Under the pieces are notes generated by a model, which was not told the DNA's origin, ran no database searches, and worked only from the letters and a program-made list of their open reading frames with translations. The position numbers were made by a program, and so were the translations under genes. Of a DNA stretch of 64,000 nucleotides, positions 25,782 through 35,560 are shown piece by piece; the stretch's first letter is position 1; each line of letters starts with the position of its first letter. Source of the stretch: Persephonella sp. KM09-Lau-8 (GTDB lineage Bacteria; Aquificota; Aquificia; Aquificales; Hydrogenothermaceae); assembly GCF_000703085.1 (NCBI RefSeq), contig NZ_JNLL01000001.1:62001-126000 (forward strand). The letters are read 5' to 3'.

Positions 25782-27905
25782 ATGAAAAATTATTTACTTG
25801 AGATAGGAACAGAAGAACTTCCACCAAAAGCAGTTAATGCTGCAATAAAGCATTTTAAGGAAAAACTACCAGAACTTTTTAAAAAATTTTTTGCCTATGA
25901 TACACCTGAAAATATTGAAATAATTGGAACGCCCCGTAGAATAGGATTTATACTGAAAAATCTTAATGAAAAAGAGCCAGACCAGGAAAAAATTCTGATT
26001 GGCCCTCCTGCAAAGGTAGCCATTGATAATGAAGGAAAATACACAAAAGCTGCCCTTGCCTTTGCATCCAAAAACAATATTCCAATAGAAGAACTCCAGA
26101 TAATAGAGAATGAAAAAGGAAAATACATAGGAGCAAAGGTTTTAATACAGGGAAAAGCTGTTTCTGAGTATATAACAGAGGTTATTCCTTCACTTATTTC
26201 ATCAATTCCATTCCCTAAAACAATGAAATGGAATAACACCGAATATAGATTTTCCAGACCTATAAGATGGATTGTGTCTCTTCTTGATAATGAGATAGTC
26301 CCTGTAGAAATAGCCGGAGTAAAGGCTGACAGATATACACATCTCCACAGGTTTATGACCCAGCCTGTTGGTAGAGGGGAAAGAAAAGAGATTCCAGATC
26401 CTACCCTTTATACAGAACTAACAAAATTAGGCTATGTCCTTGCAAAATATGAAGAAAGGGAAAAATCAATAAGAACCCAGATAGAAGGTTTCGCCAGAAC
26501 CTTAGATGCACAGCCTATTATAGATGAAGAACTGCTTGATGAAGTTGTGAACCTTACAGAGTTTCCAGTGGGAATTCTGGGGGATTTCTCTCCTGAATAT
26601 CTTGTTCTCCCAAAAGAGGTAATAATAACAGTATGTAAAGTTCACCAGAGATACTTTAATTTTGAAAAAGATGGCCAGCTAATACCAAAATTCCTTGCCA
26701 TTTCCAATACAGCAGTTCCTGACAGGTCTGTAGTTCAACATGGATATGAAAAAGTCTTAACAGCAAGACTTGAAGATGCTCTGTTTTTCTATGAAGAAGA
26801 CCTAAAGCACAATCTTGAGGATTTTTATCCAAAGTTGGAAGGTGTTCAGTTTCACCAGAAACTTGGTTCAATGCTTGAAAAAGTCCAGAGAAATGGAGAA
26901 TTGGCAAAGCTTATAGCAAGGAAAATCTCTTTTGATAATATTCAGGATTTAGAAAGGGCAAACAAACTTTCAAAATGTGACCTCCTTACCGAAATGGTCA
27001 AAGAGTTTGATGAACTACAGGGCATAATGGGAATGCATTATGCCGAAAAGCAGGGGGAAAAACCTGAAGTTGCAAGGGCTATATATGACCATTACCTTCC
27101 TAAAACCTCTGATGATGAACTACCACAGACAGATATAGGAACAATCCTTGCTTTATCAGATAAACTGGATACAGTGCTTTCTTTCTTATCTATCGGAGAA
27201 AAACCAAAAGCAACAGCAGACCCTTACGGTATAAGAAGGAATGCCATAGGAATTGTTAGAATACTTGTTGAGAAACCTGTTGACATTTCCTTAAAAGAAA
27301 TACTTGAAGATATACAGAAAGAAGCTGCAAAAGTAAAAATACTAAAATTCGCTGAGATAAACAAAGAATGGAAAGCCATTTATCAGGAGGAGATAATTCC
27401 TGAAGTTTTAGATTTTATAACAGGAAGATTTATTGCCTATATGAAAGAGAAAGGATATGACACAGATATAATAAACTCTGTGGTTGCTTCTGATACAGAA
27501 TTTAATTTTTACAGAAACTACCTCAAAATTGAAAGTATCCAGAAACTTAAACAAAACCCTGAATTTGAAAATATTATGATTGTTTTTAAAAGAGTTGGGA
27601 AAATAATCCCAGAAGGATTTGTTGGACATTTTGAACCTCAGCTTTTACAGCAAGAGGAGGAAAAAGAACTTTATACAAAAGTTAAAGAAGTAGAAGAAGA
27701 TTTTAATAAAAATATTGAAAATAAAAAATATACTGAGGCTTTAGAAGATTTACTTAAACTGAAACCATACATTGACCGATTTTTTGATAACGTTATGGTT
27801 ATGGTGGAAGATAAAAAAATTAGAGATAACAGACTTTCTTTAATGGAACTTATTAATAAAATGTTCCAGAAAATAGCAGACTTTACGAAAATAACAACGA
27901 ATTAA
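25782..27905 (+). CDS. glyS: glycine--tRNA ligase beta subunit
   Basis: A 707-residue subunit starting directly after the glyQ stop. The N-terminus YLLEIGTEELPPKAV is diagnostic, followed by the HD-like and DALR-like tRNA-binding portions (KCDLLTEMVKEFDELQGIMGMHYA; ADPYGIRRNAIGIVRIL). It recognises tRNA-Gly. The C-terminal region (from about 600) is Lys/Glu rich and helical. Length is usual for the family. ppsA follows after 28 bp. Confidence 0.97.
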   Translation: MKNYLLEIGTEELPPKAVNAAIKHFKEKLPELFKKFFAYDTPENIEIIGTPRRIGFILKNLNEKEPDQEKILIGPPAKVAIDNEGKYTKAALAFASKNNIPIEELQIIENEKGKYIGAKVLIQGKAVSEYITEVIPSLISSIPFPKTMKWNNTEYRFSRPIRWIVSLLDNEIVPVEIAGVKADRYTHLHRFMTQPVGRGERKEIPDPTLYTELTKLGYVLAKYEEREKSIRTQIEGFARTLDAQPIIDEELLDEVVNLTEFPVGILGDFSPEYLVLPKEVIITVCKVHQRYFNFEKDGQLIPKFLAISNTAVPDRSVVQHGYEKVLTARLEDALFFYEEDLKHNLEDFYPKLEGVQFHQKLGSMLEKVQRNGELAKLIARKISFDNIQDLERANKLSKCDLLTEMVKEFDELQGIMGMHYAEKQGEKPEVARAIYDHYLPKTSDDELPQTDIGTILALSDKLDTVLSFLSIGEKPKATADPYGIRRNAIGIVRILVEKPVDISLKEILEDIQKEAAKVKILKFAEINKEWKAIYQEEIIPEVLDFITGRFIAYMKEKGYDTDIINSVVASDTEFNFYRNYLKIESIQKLKQNPEFENIMIVFKRVGKIIPEGFVGHFEPQLLQQEEEKELYTKVKEVEEDFNKNIENKKYTEALEDLLKLKPYIDRFFDNVMVMVEDKKIRDNRLSLMELINKMFQKIADFTKITTN

Positions 27906-27933
27906 ATAACAGGAATAATCAGGAGGATATATT

Positions 27934-30366
27934 ATGTCCGACAGAAAATTGGTAGTCTGGCTTAATGAGGTAGGAATTGAGGATGTAGAGCTTGTCGGTG
28001 GAAAAAACGCTTCCCTTGGGGAAATGATAAAAGGATTATCCCCTATGGGAATAAAAATTCCAATGGGTTATGTAGTTACAGCAGATGCCTACAGATATTT
28101 TATTGAGTATAACAACTTGAAGGAAAAAATCACAGAAGCCTTAAAAGGACTTGACCCTAACAATGTTGAAGACCTTGCAAAAAGAGGTCTTGAAATCAGA
28201 GAAATGATTAAAGGTGGAGAATTCCCTGAAGACCTGAAACAGGCCATAATCGATTACTACCATCAACTGAGCCAGATGTATAATCAGCATTATGTTGATG
28301 TTGCTGTTCGCTCATCTGCAACAGCAGAAGATCTTCCAGATGCTTCATTTGCAGGACAGCAGGATACATACCTTAACATAAAAGGAGATGAATCTCTCCT
28401 TAACGCAGTTAGAAGCTGTTTTGCTTCACTGTTTACTGACAGAGCTATTTCTTACAGAGAATCATTTGGTTTTGACCACTTCTCTATTGGCCTTGCTGTC
28501 GGTATCCAGAAAATGGTTCGTTCTGACCTTGCTGCAGCAGGAGTGGGATTTTCACTGGATACTGAAAGTGGATTTAAAGATGTTGTCCTGATAACAGGCT
28601 CTTACGGACTTGGTGAAATGGTTGTTCAGGGGGCAGTAACCCCAGATGAATGGCTTGTATTTAAGCCAACATTTAAGCAAGGATATGAAGCTATTATAGA
28701 AAAGAAATTAGGTAAGAAAGATAAAAAGATGGTTTATGGAACAACCGAGGATGAAAGGGTAAAGGTTGTTCCTGTTCCAGAAGAAAAACAAAAGCAGTTC
28801 TGTCTTACAGATGAAGAGGTTCTTAAACTTGCAGACTGGATTATGAAGATAGAGGAGTATTACTCCAACAAATATAACAAATGGACTCCTATGGACGTTG
28901 AATGGGCAAAGGACGGAGAAATAAATGAAATATTCATTGTTCAGGCAAGACCTGAAACAATCCACTCAAGAAAAGACCACTCAAAAATAACAGTTTATAA
29001 AATAACCGAACCTTATGAAGAAAGAATGAAAAAGGTTCTGGTTACAGGGATAGCAGTAGGAGATAAAGTTGCTACAGGAAATGTAAAACTGATGTATTCT
29101 CTTGAAGATGCAAAGGATTTCAAACCAGGAGATGTTCTTGTTACAGATATGACAGACCCAGACTGGGAACCAATTATGAAACAGGCTGCAGCTATTGTAA
29201 CAAATAGAGGGGGAAGAACCTGTCATGCTGCCATTGTTGCAAGGGAACTTGGAGTTCCTGCTGTTGTTGGTGCAGGTAATGCAACAGAAGTGTTAAAAGA
29301 TGGCCAGCTTGTAACAGTATCCTGTGCTGAAGGGGATACTGGATATGTTTATGATGGAAAGATAGATTATGAAGTAGAAGAAGTTGATATAAACTCCCTG
29401 CCAAAAACAAAAACTCCTATTATGATGAATGTTGCTTCTCCTGAAGGAGCATTTGATTTTTCATTCCTCCCAAATGCAGGAGTTGGACTTGCAAGGGAAG
29501 AATTTATCATAAATAACTATATTGGAATTCACCCTCTTGCCCTTATTAAGTTTGAAGAAATTAAAGAGAAAGACCCAGAGCTGGCCAAAATAATAGAGGA
29601 CAAAACATTTGGATACGATAATAAAGAAGAGTATTACATCAAAAAACTTTCCTATGGTATAGCCAGAATTGCAGCTGCATTTTATCCAAAACCAGTTATA
29701 GTTAGATTTTCAGACTTCAAATCAAATGAGTATGCAAACCTTATCGGTGGAAAATATTTTGAGCCTATAGAAGAAAACCCAATGATAGGATGGAGAGGTG
29801 CATCCAGATACTACTCTCCACAATTTAAAGAAGCATTTGGCCTTGAGTGTAAAGCAATTCTTAGGGTCAGAAACAAAATGGGACTTACCAACGTAAAAGT
29901 TATGGTTCCATTCTGTAGAACTCCAGAAGAAGGAGAAAAAGTCCTCAAAGTAATGGAAGAGTTCGGTCTCAAAAAAGGAGATAACGGACTGGAAGTTTAT
30001 GTAATGTGTGAACTTCCATCTAACGTTGTCCTTGCAGACCAGTTTGCACAGCATTTTGATGGATTTTCAATTGGTTCAAACGACCTGACACAGCTTACCC
30101 TTGGTTTAGACAGAGATTCTTCACTTGTAGCTCATCTGTATGATGAAAGAAATGAGGCTGTTAAAAGACTGATAGCACAGGTGATAAAAACAGCAAAACA
30201 GCACGGAAGAAAAATTGGAATATGTGGACAGGGTCCATCAGACTACCCAGATTTTGCCCAATTCCTTGTTGAACAGGGAATAGATACAATATCAATAAAT
30301 CCAGACGCAGTCCTGAAAACAACAAAAGCAATATATGAAATAGAAAAGAAATTAGGATTACATTAA
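27934..30366 (+). CDS. ppsA: phosphoenolpyruvate synthase
   Basis: An 810-residue enzyme that converts pyruvate plus ATP to PEP, AMP and phosphate, the first gluconeogenic step from reductive-TCA-cycle pyruvate in autotrophs. N-terminal ATP-grasp region (VGGKNASLGEM, RSSATAEDLPDASFAGQQ), the phosphohistidine domain GGRTCHAAIVARELGVPAV, and a C-terminal TIM barrel with GSNDLTQLTLGLDRDS and GICGQGPSDYP. AGGAGGATATATT precedes the ATG. A strong terminator lies 31 bp after the stop. Confidence 0.97.
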   Translation: MSDRKLVVWLNEVGIEDVELVGGKNASLGEMIKGLSPMGIKIPMGYVVTADAYRYFIEYNNLKEKITEALKGLDPNNVEDLAKRGLEIREMIKGGEFPEDLKQAIIDYYHQLSQMYNQHYVDVAVRSSATAEDLPDASFAGQQDTYLNIKGDESLLNAVRSCFASLFTDRAISYRESFGFDHFSIGLAVGIQKMVRSDLAAAGVGFSLDTESGFKDVVLITGSYGLGEMVVQGAVTPDEWLVFKPTFKQGYEAIIEKKLGKKDKKMVYGTTEDERVKVVPVPEEKQKQFCLTDEEVLKLADWIMKIEEYYSNKYNKWTPMDVEWAKDGEINEIFIVQARPETIHSRKDHSKITVYKITEPYEERMKKVLVTGIAVGDKVATGNVKLMYSLEDAKDFKPGDVLVTDMTDPDWEPIMKQAAAIVTNRGGRTCHAAIVARELGVPAVVGAGNATEVLKDGQLVTVSCAEGDTGYVYDGKIDYEVEEVDINSLPKTKTPIMMNVASPEGAFDFSFLPNAGVGLAREEFIINNYIGIHPLALIKFEEIKEKDPELAKIIEDKTFGYDNKEEYYIKKLSYGIARIAAAFYPKPVIVRFSDFKSNEYANLIGGKYFEPIEENPMIGWRGASRYYSPQFKEAFGLECKAILRVRNKMGLTNVKVMVPFCRTPEEGEKVLKVMEEFGLKKGDNGLEVYVMCELPSNVVLADQFAQHFDGFSIGSNDLTQLTLGLDRDSSLVAHLYDERNEAVKRLIAQVIKTAKQHGRKIGICGQGPSDYPDFAQFLVEQGIDTISINPDAVLKTTKAIYEIEKKLGLH

Positions 30367-30397
30367 AGTTTTATGTTATAATACTATAATATTTGGT

Positions 30398-30428
30398 AAG
30401 GGAGGCTTAAAGCCTTCCCTTTTTTTTC
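30398..30428 (+). terminator. Rho-independent terminator after ppsA
   Basis: AAGGGAGGC and GCCTTCCCTT pair around a TTAAA loop, followed by eight T. Another TATAAT-like sequence lies just upstream, but no promoter is claimed. Confidence 0.9.
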
Positions 30429-30448
30429 CGATAATGTATATTAAGTAG

Positions 30449-30473
30449 AGAGGAAGTCCTATTTGTTTCCTCT
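30449..30473 (+). promoter_or_regulatory. inverted repeat in the pilM leader
   Basis: AGAGGAA and TTCCTCT form a perfect 7-bp inverted repeat with an 11-nt centre, 22 bp before the pilM ATG. It could be an operator or an mRNA hairpin near the ribosome binding site GAAGGGGAGAG. Confidence 0.35.
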
Positions 30474-30494
30474 AATCTGAAGGGGAGAGAAATA

Positions 30495-31445
30495 ATGAGT
30501 GTGCTGGAAAAAATAAAACCTGTTTCAAGTATCCTCCAGAAGGAAAAAACTTCTCTTGGTATTCAGCTTGATAAAGGATTTGCAAGGGTAGCTTTATTGT
30601 CTAAAGAAAGAGGTCATTTTGAAATTCCTGTTATGCCTTTTGAAATATCCCTTGTAGAAAATAAAGAACAGGCAGGTTTATTAATAAAGGAGGAACTGGA
30701 GAAACGGGATCTTCATATAAAAAATGCTGTCGTAAGTATTCCCACAGCATCTACATTATACAAAACTCTAAAAATTCCCAAGATGTCTCCTAAAGAAATA
30801 GAAGAGGCTGTTGAATGGAATATTCGAGAAGATATTAAAAGTATAAAAGGGAACACAATATATGATTACGACATTATAGGAGAAGAAGACGATACACTTA
30901 TAATTTTCGTTGTAATCTCTAAAATAGAAGATATTGAGAATATTAGAGAAATTATGAAATATGCAGGGCTTGAACCAGATATTATAGATTCAGAAGGAGT
31001 TGCCCTGATAAATCTGGCAGAAGCCGAGAGAAAAAACAATCCAGAACTTAGAGAAGAAACCAATATATGTATTATTCATTTAGATACAAATGATTCATAT
31101 CTTATATTTTTCCATGAACATGTTATTGTTCAATCATTAAATTTTGATTCTAAAAATTATGAAGATTTAGATCCAGATGAAAGAGAAAAAGCTGTTGATA
31201 AATTAATCAATGAGATCAATTACTTTTTCCTTACCATCAACGAGCCAAAAGTTATTTATACTTCAGGTCTTTTTGCAAAATATCCAGAAATCCAGGCTTA
31301 TATGCAACTAAAGTTTTCAACCAGATTTACACTTGTTGATTTAGATCCAGTAAGAGCTTTAAACATAGATTTTCAGGGGAATATCCCATTAGGTATTTAT
31401 AACATACCATTTGGATTAGCTTACAGGAGATTTGGGGATGATTAA
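30495..31445 (+). CDS. pilM: type IV pilus assembly ATPase-fold protein PilM
   Basis: A 316-residue actin-like protein of the pilus inner-membrane platform. SLGIQLDKGFARVALLS at the N-terminus is the PilM/FtsA-like phosphate loop, and KTLKIPKMSPKEIEEAVEWNIREDI is typical of PilM. It sits on the cytoplasmic side, bound to the PilN N-terminus (VNLNP motif, seen in the next gene). First gene of pilMNOPQ; it overlaps pilN by 8 bp. Length is slightly below E. coli-type PilM (about 350). Confidence 0.9.
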   Translation: MSVLEKIKPVSSILQKEKTSLGIQLDKGFARVALLSKERGHFEIPVMPFEISLVENKEQAGLLIKEELEKRDLHIKNAVVSIPTASTLYKTLKIPKMSPKEIEEAVEWNIREDIKSIKGNTIYDYDIIGEEDDTLIIFVVISKIEDIENIREIMKYAGLEPDIIDSEGVALINLAEAERKNNPELREETNICIIHLDTNDSYLIFFHEHVIVQSLNFDSKNYEDLDPDEREKAVDKLINEINYFFLTINEPKVIYTSGLFAKYPEIQAYMQLKFSTRFTLVDLDPVRALNIDFQGNIPLGIYNIPFGLAYRRFGDD

Positions 31446-32088
31446 AGTTAATTTAAATCCAGAGAAAAGAAAACCTAAAGCAGTTAAAAAAGGTATATCT
31501 GCACCATCTGTTAAAGCCAATAAAGGTATTTTGTATATAGGTATTCCAGCCCTGTTAGTAGCTGCTGAGATTGTTTATATCGTATACCTAAATGGTAATA
31601 TATCAACTCTTTCTCAAAAGAAACAGACTCTTATTCAGGAGCGAGCAAAATACAAAGATGTAGAAAGGCAGATTAACAGACTAAAAAAAGCTGTTGTTGA
31701 GGCTGAAAAGTTAAAAGAGACAACCAAGCTAAAAATAGCCGTATTCAATAAGCTTGCATCATCAAAAACAGATTTCATTCCTATGATAAAGGCTATAGCT
31801 CTAAGCCTTCCAGATGGAGTATGGCTGAAAAAAATGGAAATTAGCCGTTCCAGTGGAAATCTAAATGGATTTTCCTTTAATCCAAAATATATATCTAATT
31901 TTTATGACAATCTTTCCCAATACTATACAGAAATCAAATTTAAATCTGTTAAAAAACAGGTTTCCAAAAATAAAAATGTAAAATACTATGCCTTTAATTT
32001 CAGGCTCAATAACTGGAAAAAACAGAAAAAAGAGGAAAAACAACAGGAAAATAAAAATGTTCCAAATAACCAAGTTGGGAGGAAATAA
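31438..32088 (+). CDS. pilN: type IV pilus platform protein PilN
   Basis: A 216-residue bitopic protein. The N-terminal MIKVNLNPEKRK is the PilM-binding signature, followed by one membrane segment (about 31-50: ILYIGIPALLVAAEIVYIVYL), a coiled coil (55-100) and a ferredoxin-like periplasmic domain. The ATG at 31438, inside the pilM end and behind AGGAGA, is the best start; a TTG two codons earlier is less likely. The C-terminal tail is Lys/Gln/Asn rich. It forms a heterodimer with PilO. Confidence 0.88.
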   Translation: MIKVNLNPEKRKPKAVKKGISAPSVKANKGILYIGIPALLVAAEIVYIVYLNGNISTLSQKKQTLIQERAKYKDVERQINRLKKAVVEAEKLKETTKLKIAVFNKLASSKTDFIPMIKAIALSLPDGVWLKKMEISRSSGNLNGFSFNPKYISNFYDNLSQYYTEIKFKSVKKQVSKNKNVKYYAFNFRLNNWKKQKKEEKQQENKNVPNNQVGRK

Positions 32089-32090
32089 CT

Positions 32091-32753
32091 TTGGATGCTA
32101 TAAAAGAGCAATGGGAAGGGCTTCCTGAATGGCAGAAAATTTTGCTGGTGGGAATTTTTACCGCACTTATTTTATATGGGATTTATGTCTTATATATTGA
32201 ACCAAAACAGATAGAAGAAAAAAGATTAAAGGAAGAAGTTAACAATCTGCAAATACAGGTAGATAGACTTAAAAGGTTTGCACGTCCAGAAATCAGAAAA
32301 AAATTAGAGGATAAACTTGCACAGGTAAAAGCAGAAATACACAGCCTAAACAAACAACTTCAGGAAATAAAATCTGTAATTCCTACAGAAGAGCAAACAC
32401 AGGAAATTTTGCGTTTTATATCTGATGCAGCAATGCGTTCAAATATGGCCATGAATGAATTTAAGGTTTCTAATCCTGAAGAAGTTTATATGAGATATAA
32501 CAAATCCAGAGACAGGGTTGAAATAGTTACAGACAAATCAAAGAAAAAAGACAAATCTTTTATAAAAATCAATAGAGTCAAAGTTCAGCTTGATATGAAC
32601 AGTAGAAATATAGCAGGTCTGATTATGTTTTTAAAAAGACTTGGACAAAGCAGCAGATTTTTTAGTTTAGATAAGGTGTATATAGAGAAAGCAGCAGGGA
32701 AGCAGTTTAATGCCTATAAAATAAAAGTGACCGTTTCAACCTATTTTATGTAA
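32091..32753 (+). CDS. pilO: type IV pilus platform protein PilO
   Basis: A 220-residue bitopic protein with a membrane segment at 17-37 (ILLVGIFTALILYGIYVLYI), a coiled coil (about 40-105) and a periplasmic ferredoxin-like domain. The N-terminus with W-x-x-L-P-x-W-Q-K is typical of PilO. Starts at TTG (32091) 2 bp after the pilN stop behind GGGAGGAAA. It pairs with PilN and links the platform to PilP/PilQ. Confidence 0.87.
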   Translation: MDAIKEQWEGLPEWQKILLVGIFTALILYGIYVLYIEPKQIEEKRLKEEVNNLQIQVDRLKRFARPEIRKKLEDKLAQVKAEIHSLNKQLQEIKSVIPTEEQTQEILRFISDAAMRSNMAMNEFKVSNPEEVYMRYNKSRDRVEIVTDKSKKKDKSFIKINRVKVQLDMNSRNIAGLIMFLKRLGQSSRFFSLDKVYIEKAAGKQFNAYKIKVTVSTYFM

Positions 32754-32766
32754 TCAGGAGGAACAG

Positions 32767-33018
32767 ATGAAGATTTTTAAAGCTTTGGCAGTGTCCTTTG
32801 TTTTTTCTGGTGTATTTTTAATGGTTCATGCACAGGAATCAGAACCATTTTTTGAAGGGGAAAATGCAGTTGGCTATATTAAGGATACAAGCGGGAATAA
32901 GTATATTGTGATAGAAACACCTGACGGGAGAGCAAAATTGATAAAAACCAGAAAAAACCCTGAAGAGATCCTTCAGGACAGCTATGGAATATCAAACAAA
33001 GATTTTCAAATCAGGTAG
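32767..33018 (+). CDS. short PilP-like pilus protein
   Basis: An 83-residue exported protein (signal peptide 1-22, ending MVHAQ) placed where pilP lies in pilMNOPQ operons. The short beta segment FEGENAVGYIKDTSGNKYIVIETPDG resembles the homology region of PilP that contacts the secretin N0 domain, but the protein is about half the usual PilP length (about 170) and lacks a lipobox. It is called PilP-like from position plus weak resemblance. pilQ follows after 15 bp with its own AGGAGTGAGG site. Confidence 0.6.
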   Translation: MKIFKALAVSFVFSGVFLMVHAQESEPFFEGENAVGYIKDTSGNKYIVIETPDGRAKLIKTRKNPEEILQDSYGISNKDFQIR

Positions 33019-33033
33019 GAGTGAGGTGAGGTC

Positions 33034-34857
33034 ATGAGAATTAAAGCAGCGTTAATAACAATAATAGCAGTTTTCTTCGTGTCGATAGCTGGAGTAAAAG
33101 CACAGCCCAAGGTATCTGCTGAATTCTATGGAGCTAAATTAAGCACAGTTATAGATGTGGTTTCCCAGCTTGCCAACAAAAATATTATCTGGGACAGAGA
33201 AGCGGCTAAAAACTCTTCAATGCCTGTATACCTGTCTATTAGGAGACCCGTATCGATTGAAACTTTGTTTAAGCTTGCTTTAAGGGAATATGGTTTAACT
33301 TATATACAGGAGAATGGTATATACAGAATAAAATTAGCTGAAGATGCTTTAATTACAGTGCCACCGGATGTTGTTAAATATCTTGGTAAGGATGTATTTG
33401 ATTCATTCGTAAGCATAGTGAAGGATAACGCCTCACCTACCGCTGAAATTAAGATTTATAAATCAAGTAATGCGGTTTATATAAGAGATGCAAAAGAGAA
33501 TGTTGAAAATATAAAAAAGGTTGTTGCTGAGTTCTTAAAGCCCCTTGAAAAAGAAGCAGGAAAGCTTGCAAAGATAGAAGAAGAAAAAGAACAGAGAATG
33601 AGAGAAGCTGCCTTAGCAAAGGCAAAAGCAGAATCTATGTTGATTAAAAAAGAATTAACTGTTGCTCCTGAGGAGTTTAAAGCTATAGAGGATGAGCTTA
33701 TAGAAAGACTTTCCCCTTATGGAAAATACTCCTATGATCCTAAAACACATAAACTCACTGTGATAGAAGTAAGAAATAATTTTGGAAAAATAAGCAAAAT
33801 TTTAGCAAAAGCTCAGAAAATAGATATAGTAACAAAATGTTATTATGTAAGAGCTTTAGAACCAGCAGAGCTTCTGACAACAATAAGCGAAAACTATTTA
33901 ACAAAATATGGCTCTGTAATATTCAAATCAAAGGAAACTTCAAAAGCTATAGGAGTTGAAAAGAGTCTTCAGGTTGGTGGAACTTCAGGAGAAACAATCA
34001 CTTCAACAGCAGCAGAAAAAGAAAAGAGTATAATAACTTCTCTTCCAAAAATATGTATTACAGATATTCCATCAGTTGTTGATAAAGTTTATAAAAACTT
34101 CTCAAATATCCTACTTAAAAGACCTTACCAGATTGCTATAGAAGCAAGGATTGTTCAAATACAATCTTCATTTAAAAGAGACCTTGGTATACAGTGGGGA
34201 GTATCCCATTCTGGAGGTTCTGGAAGCGTTGGATATAGTGTATCAGGAGGTTCTTTAACTGGTTATATGTTTGATTTCCCTGCAACATCTGTTGCTCCTG
34301 GATCAGGCTCATCTTTGGCAATTGGTATAGTCAATGGTCTTACAACAAGTTTAGATATGCAGCTTTCTGCTCTTGAACAGATAGGAAAAAGTAAAATCCT
34401 ATCAAGACCTAAGGTTATAACAATTGATGGTGAAGGTGCCGAAATAGCTCAGGGTTTTGAGATCCCATACACAGTATTTGGTTCTACAGGAGGAGCTGCT
34501 GTAGCTAATGTTCAGTTTAAAGAAGCAGTTTTAAAACTTAATGTTATTCCAAGAACTACAGCAGATGGAAATATAATAATGACTATAGATTTAACACAGG
34601 ATATACCTGATTTTGCAAAATCTGTGGCCGGTCAGCCACCTATACAGACTAAAAGTGTAACAAGTAAAGTTGTTGCAAAAGATGGACAGACAATAGTTAT
34701 TGGAGGAATTTTGGAAAAGACAGAAGAAGTTGGGGAAAAGGGAGTTCCTGGTCTTATGAATATTCCTCTTTTAGGCTGGTTATTTAAAAATAAATATAAA
34801 AACTATGAAAATAGAGAACTTCTCATATTCATAACACCGAAAATAATATATGAATAA
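33034..34857 (+). CDS. pilQ: type IV pilus secretin PilQ
   Basis: A 607-residue outer-membrane secretin. Signal peptide 1-23 (ending VKAQ); an N0/STN-like domain (about 25-110); a charged helical stretch (around 170-210); N1-type domains; and the secretin core from about 370 with VEARIVQIQSSFKRDLGIQWG, PRTTADGNIIMTIDL and the closing VPGLMNIPLLGWLFKNK. Multimers form the gate for the pilus and for DNA in competent cells. No AMIN peptidoglycan-binding domain is evident. The stop lies inside the next gene's ribosome binding site. Confidence 0.93.
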   Translation: MRIKAALITIIAVFFVSIAGVKAQPKVSAEFYGAKLSTVIDVVSQLANKNIIWDREAAKNSSMPVYLSIRRPVSIETLFKLALREYGLTYIQENGIYRIKLAEDALITVPPDVVKYLGKDVFDSFVSIVKDNASPTAEIKIYKSSNAVYIRDAKENVENIKKVVAEFLKPLEKEAGKLAKIEEEKEQRMREAALAKAKAESMLIKKELTVAPEEFKAIEDELIERLSPYGKYSYDPKTHKLTVIEVRNNFGKISKILAKAQKIDIVTKCYYVRALEPAELLTTISENYLTKYGSVIFKSKETSKAIGVEKSLQVGGTSGETITSTAAEKEKSIITSLPKICITDIPSVVDKVYKNFSNILLKRPYQIAIEARIVQIQSSFKRDLGIQWGVSHSGGSGSVGYSVSGGSLTGYMFDFPATSVAPGSGSSLAIGIVNGLTTSLDMQLSALEQIGKSKILSRPKVITIDGEGAEIAQGFEIPYTVFGSTGGAAVANVQFKEAVLKLNVIPRTTADGNIIMTIDLTQDIPDFAKSVAGQPPIQTKSVTSKVVAKDGQTIVIGGILEKTEEVGEKGVPGLMNIPLLGWLFKNKYKNYENRELLIFITPKIIYE

Positions 34858-34873
34858 GGAGGATTTAGAAGAT

Positions 34874-35560
34874 ATGGGGATTAAAAAATTAACTTTAAAG
34901 TTCTTACCGGCTGTTATAGCCGCAGGAATAGGTGGTATTTTATATTCCTGTGGTACAGGGGGAGGTGCAGAAAATGGAGCGTCTGTAGTAGTTGAGCTTA
35001 AAAGTGTTTCTCCTTCAACTATACAGTTAGATTTATATGATCAAAAGGATAATAATAATGATACCATTTGTGATTATTATACAGTCCCAACAGAAGATAC
35101 TTTTTTAGATGCTGTTTTTTATGTACAACCAATAAATGAGGAAAAAATAAACCCATCTGATGTGAATATATATAAATATAAACTTTCTTTTGCAAAAGAA
35201 AACTCCTTTTCACCAAAGCTAAAGCCCGTAACATTTAATAATATGACATGTACGGCAGTAGTTGGTAAGGATACAACGTGTAAGGCTGTTGCTGTTCCTT
35301 TAAATCTGAAATTATGCCTTTTGAATTATATACGTGTGAAAAATATACAAAAGCCATTATCTTACACAGTTAACATCAAATTTTATGGGAATGAAATTAT
35401 ATATGATAATGATTTAGATATAACTGGTAAATTCAGATTTGATGCTGGACAGTTTTTAAATGAAAATGATGATAATTGTACAGGAAATCCTTCAAGTGCC
35501 CAAAGAGACTGTACTTGTTGTCAGTATATAGACGATGCAGATTACTGTGCAGGATGCTAA
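34874..35560 (+). CDS. cysteine-rich predicted lipoprotein of the pil operon
   Basis: A 228-residue protein from ATG 34874, placed 11 nt after AAGGAGG; an earlier in-frame ATG at 34850 overlaps pilQ. A signal sequence ends in the lipobox-like ILYSCGTGGG. The mature part contains ten further cysteines, several in the last 30 residues (RDCTCCQY and DYCAGC at the very end), plus acidic and Asn-rich segments. No family is recognised. Its position makes a pilus or surface-adhesion accessory role plausible. Its end overlaps the downstream flavoprotein gene by 26 bp if that gene starts at 35535. Confidence 0.7.
   Translation: MGIKKLTLKFLPAVIAAGIGGILYSCGTGGGAENGASVVVELKSVSPSTIQLDLYDQKDNNNDTICDYYTVPTEDTFLDAVFYVQPINEEKINPSDVNIYKYKLSFAKENSFSPKLKPVTFNNMTCTAVVGKDTTCKAVAVPLNLKLCLLNYIRVKNIQKPLSYTVNIKFYGNEIIYDNDLDITGKFRFDAGQFLNENDDNCTGNPSSAQRDCTCCQYIDDADYCAGC

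Noticed and set aside
30370..30428. Small RNA between a TATAAT-like sequence and the terminator after ppsA
   Set aside because: No -35 element is visible and the transcript would be only about 40 nt; the hairpin is explained as the ppsA terminator.
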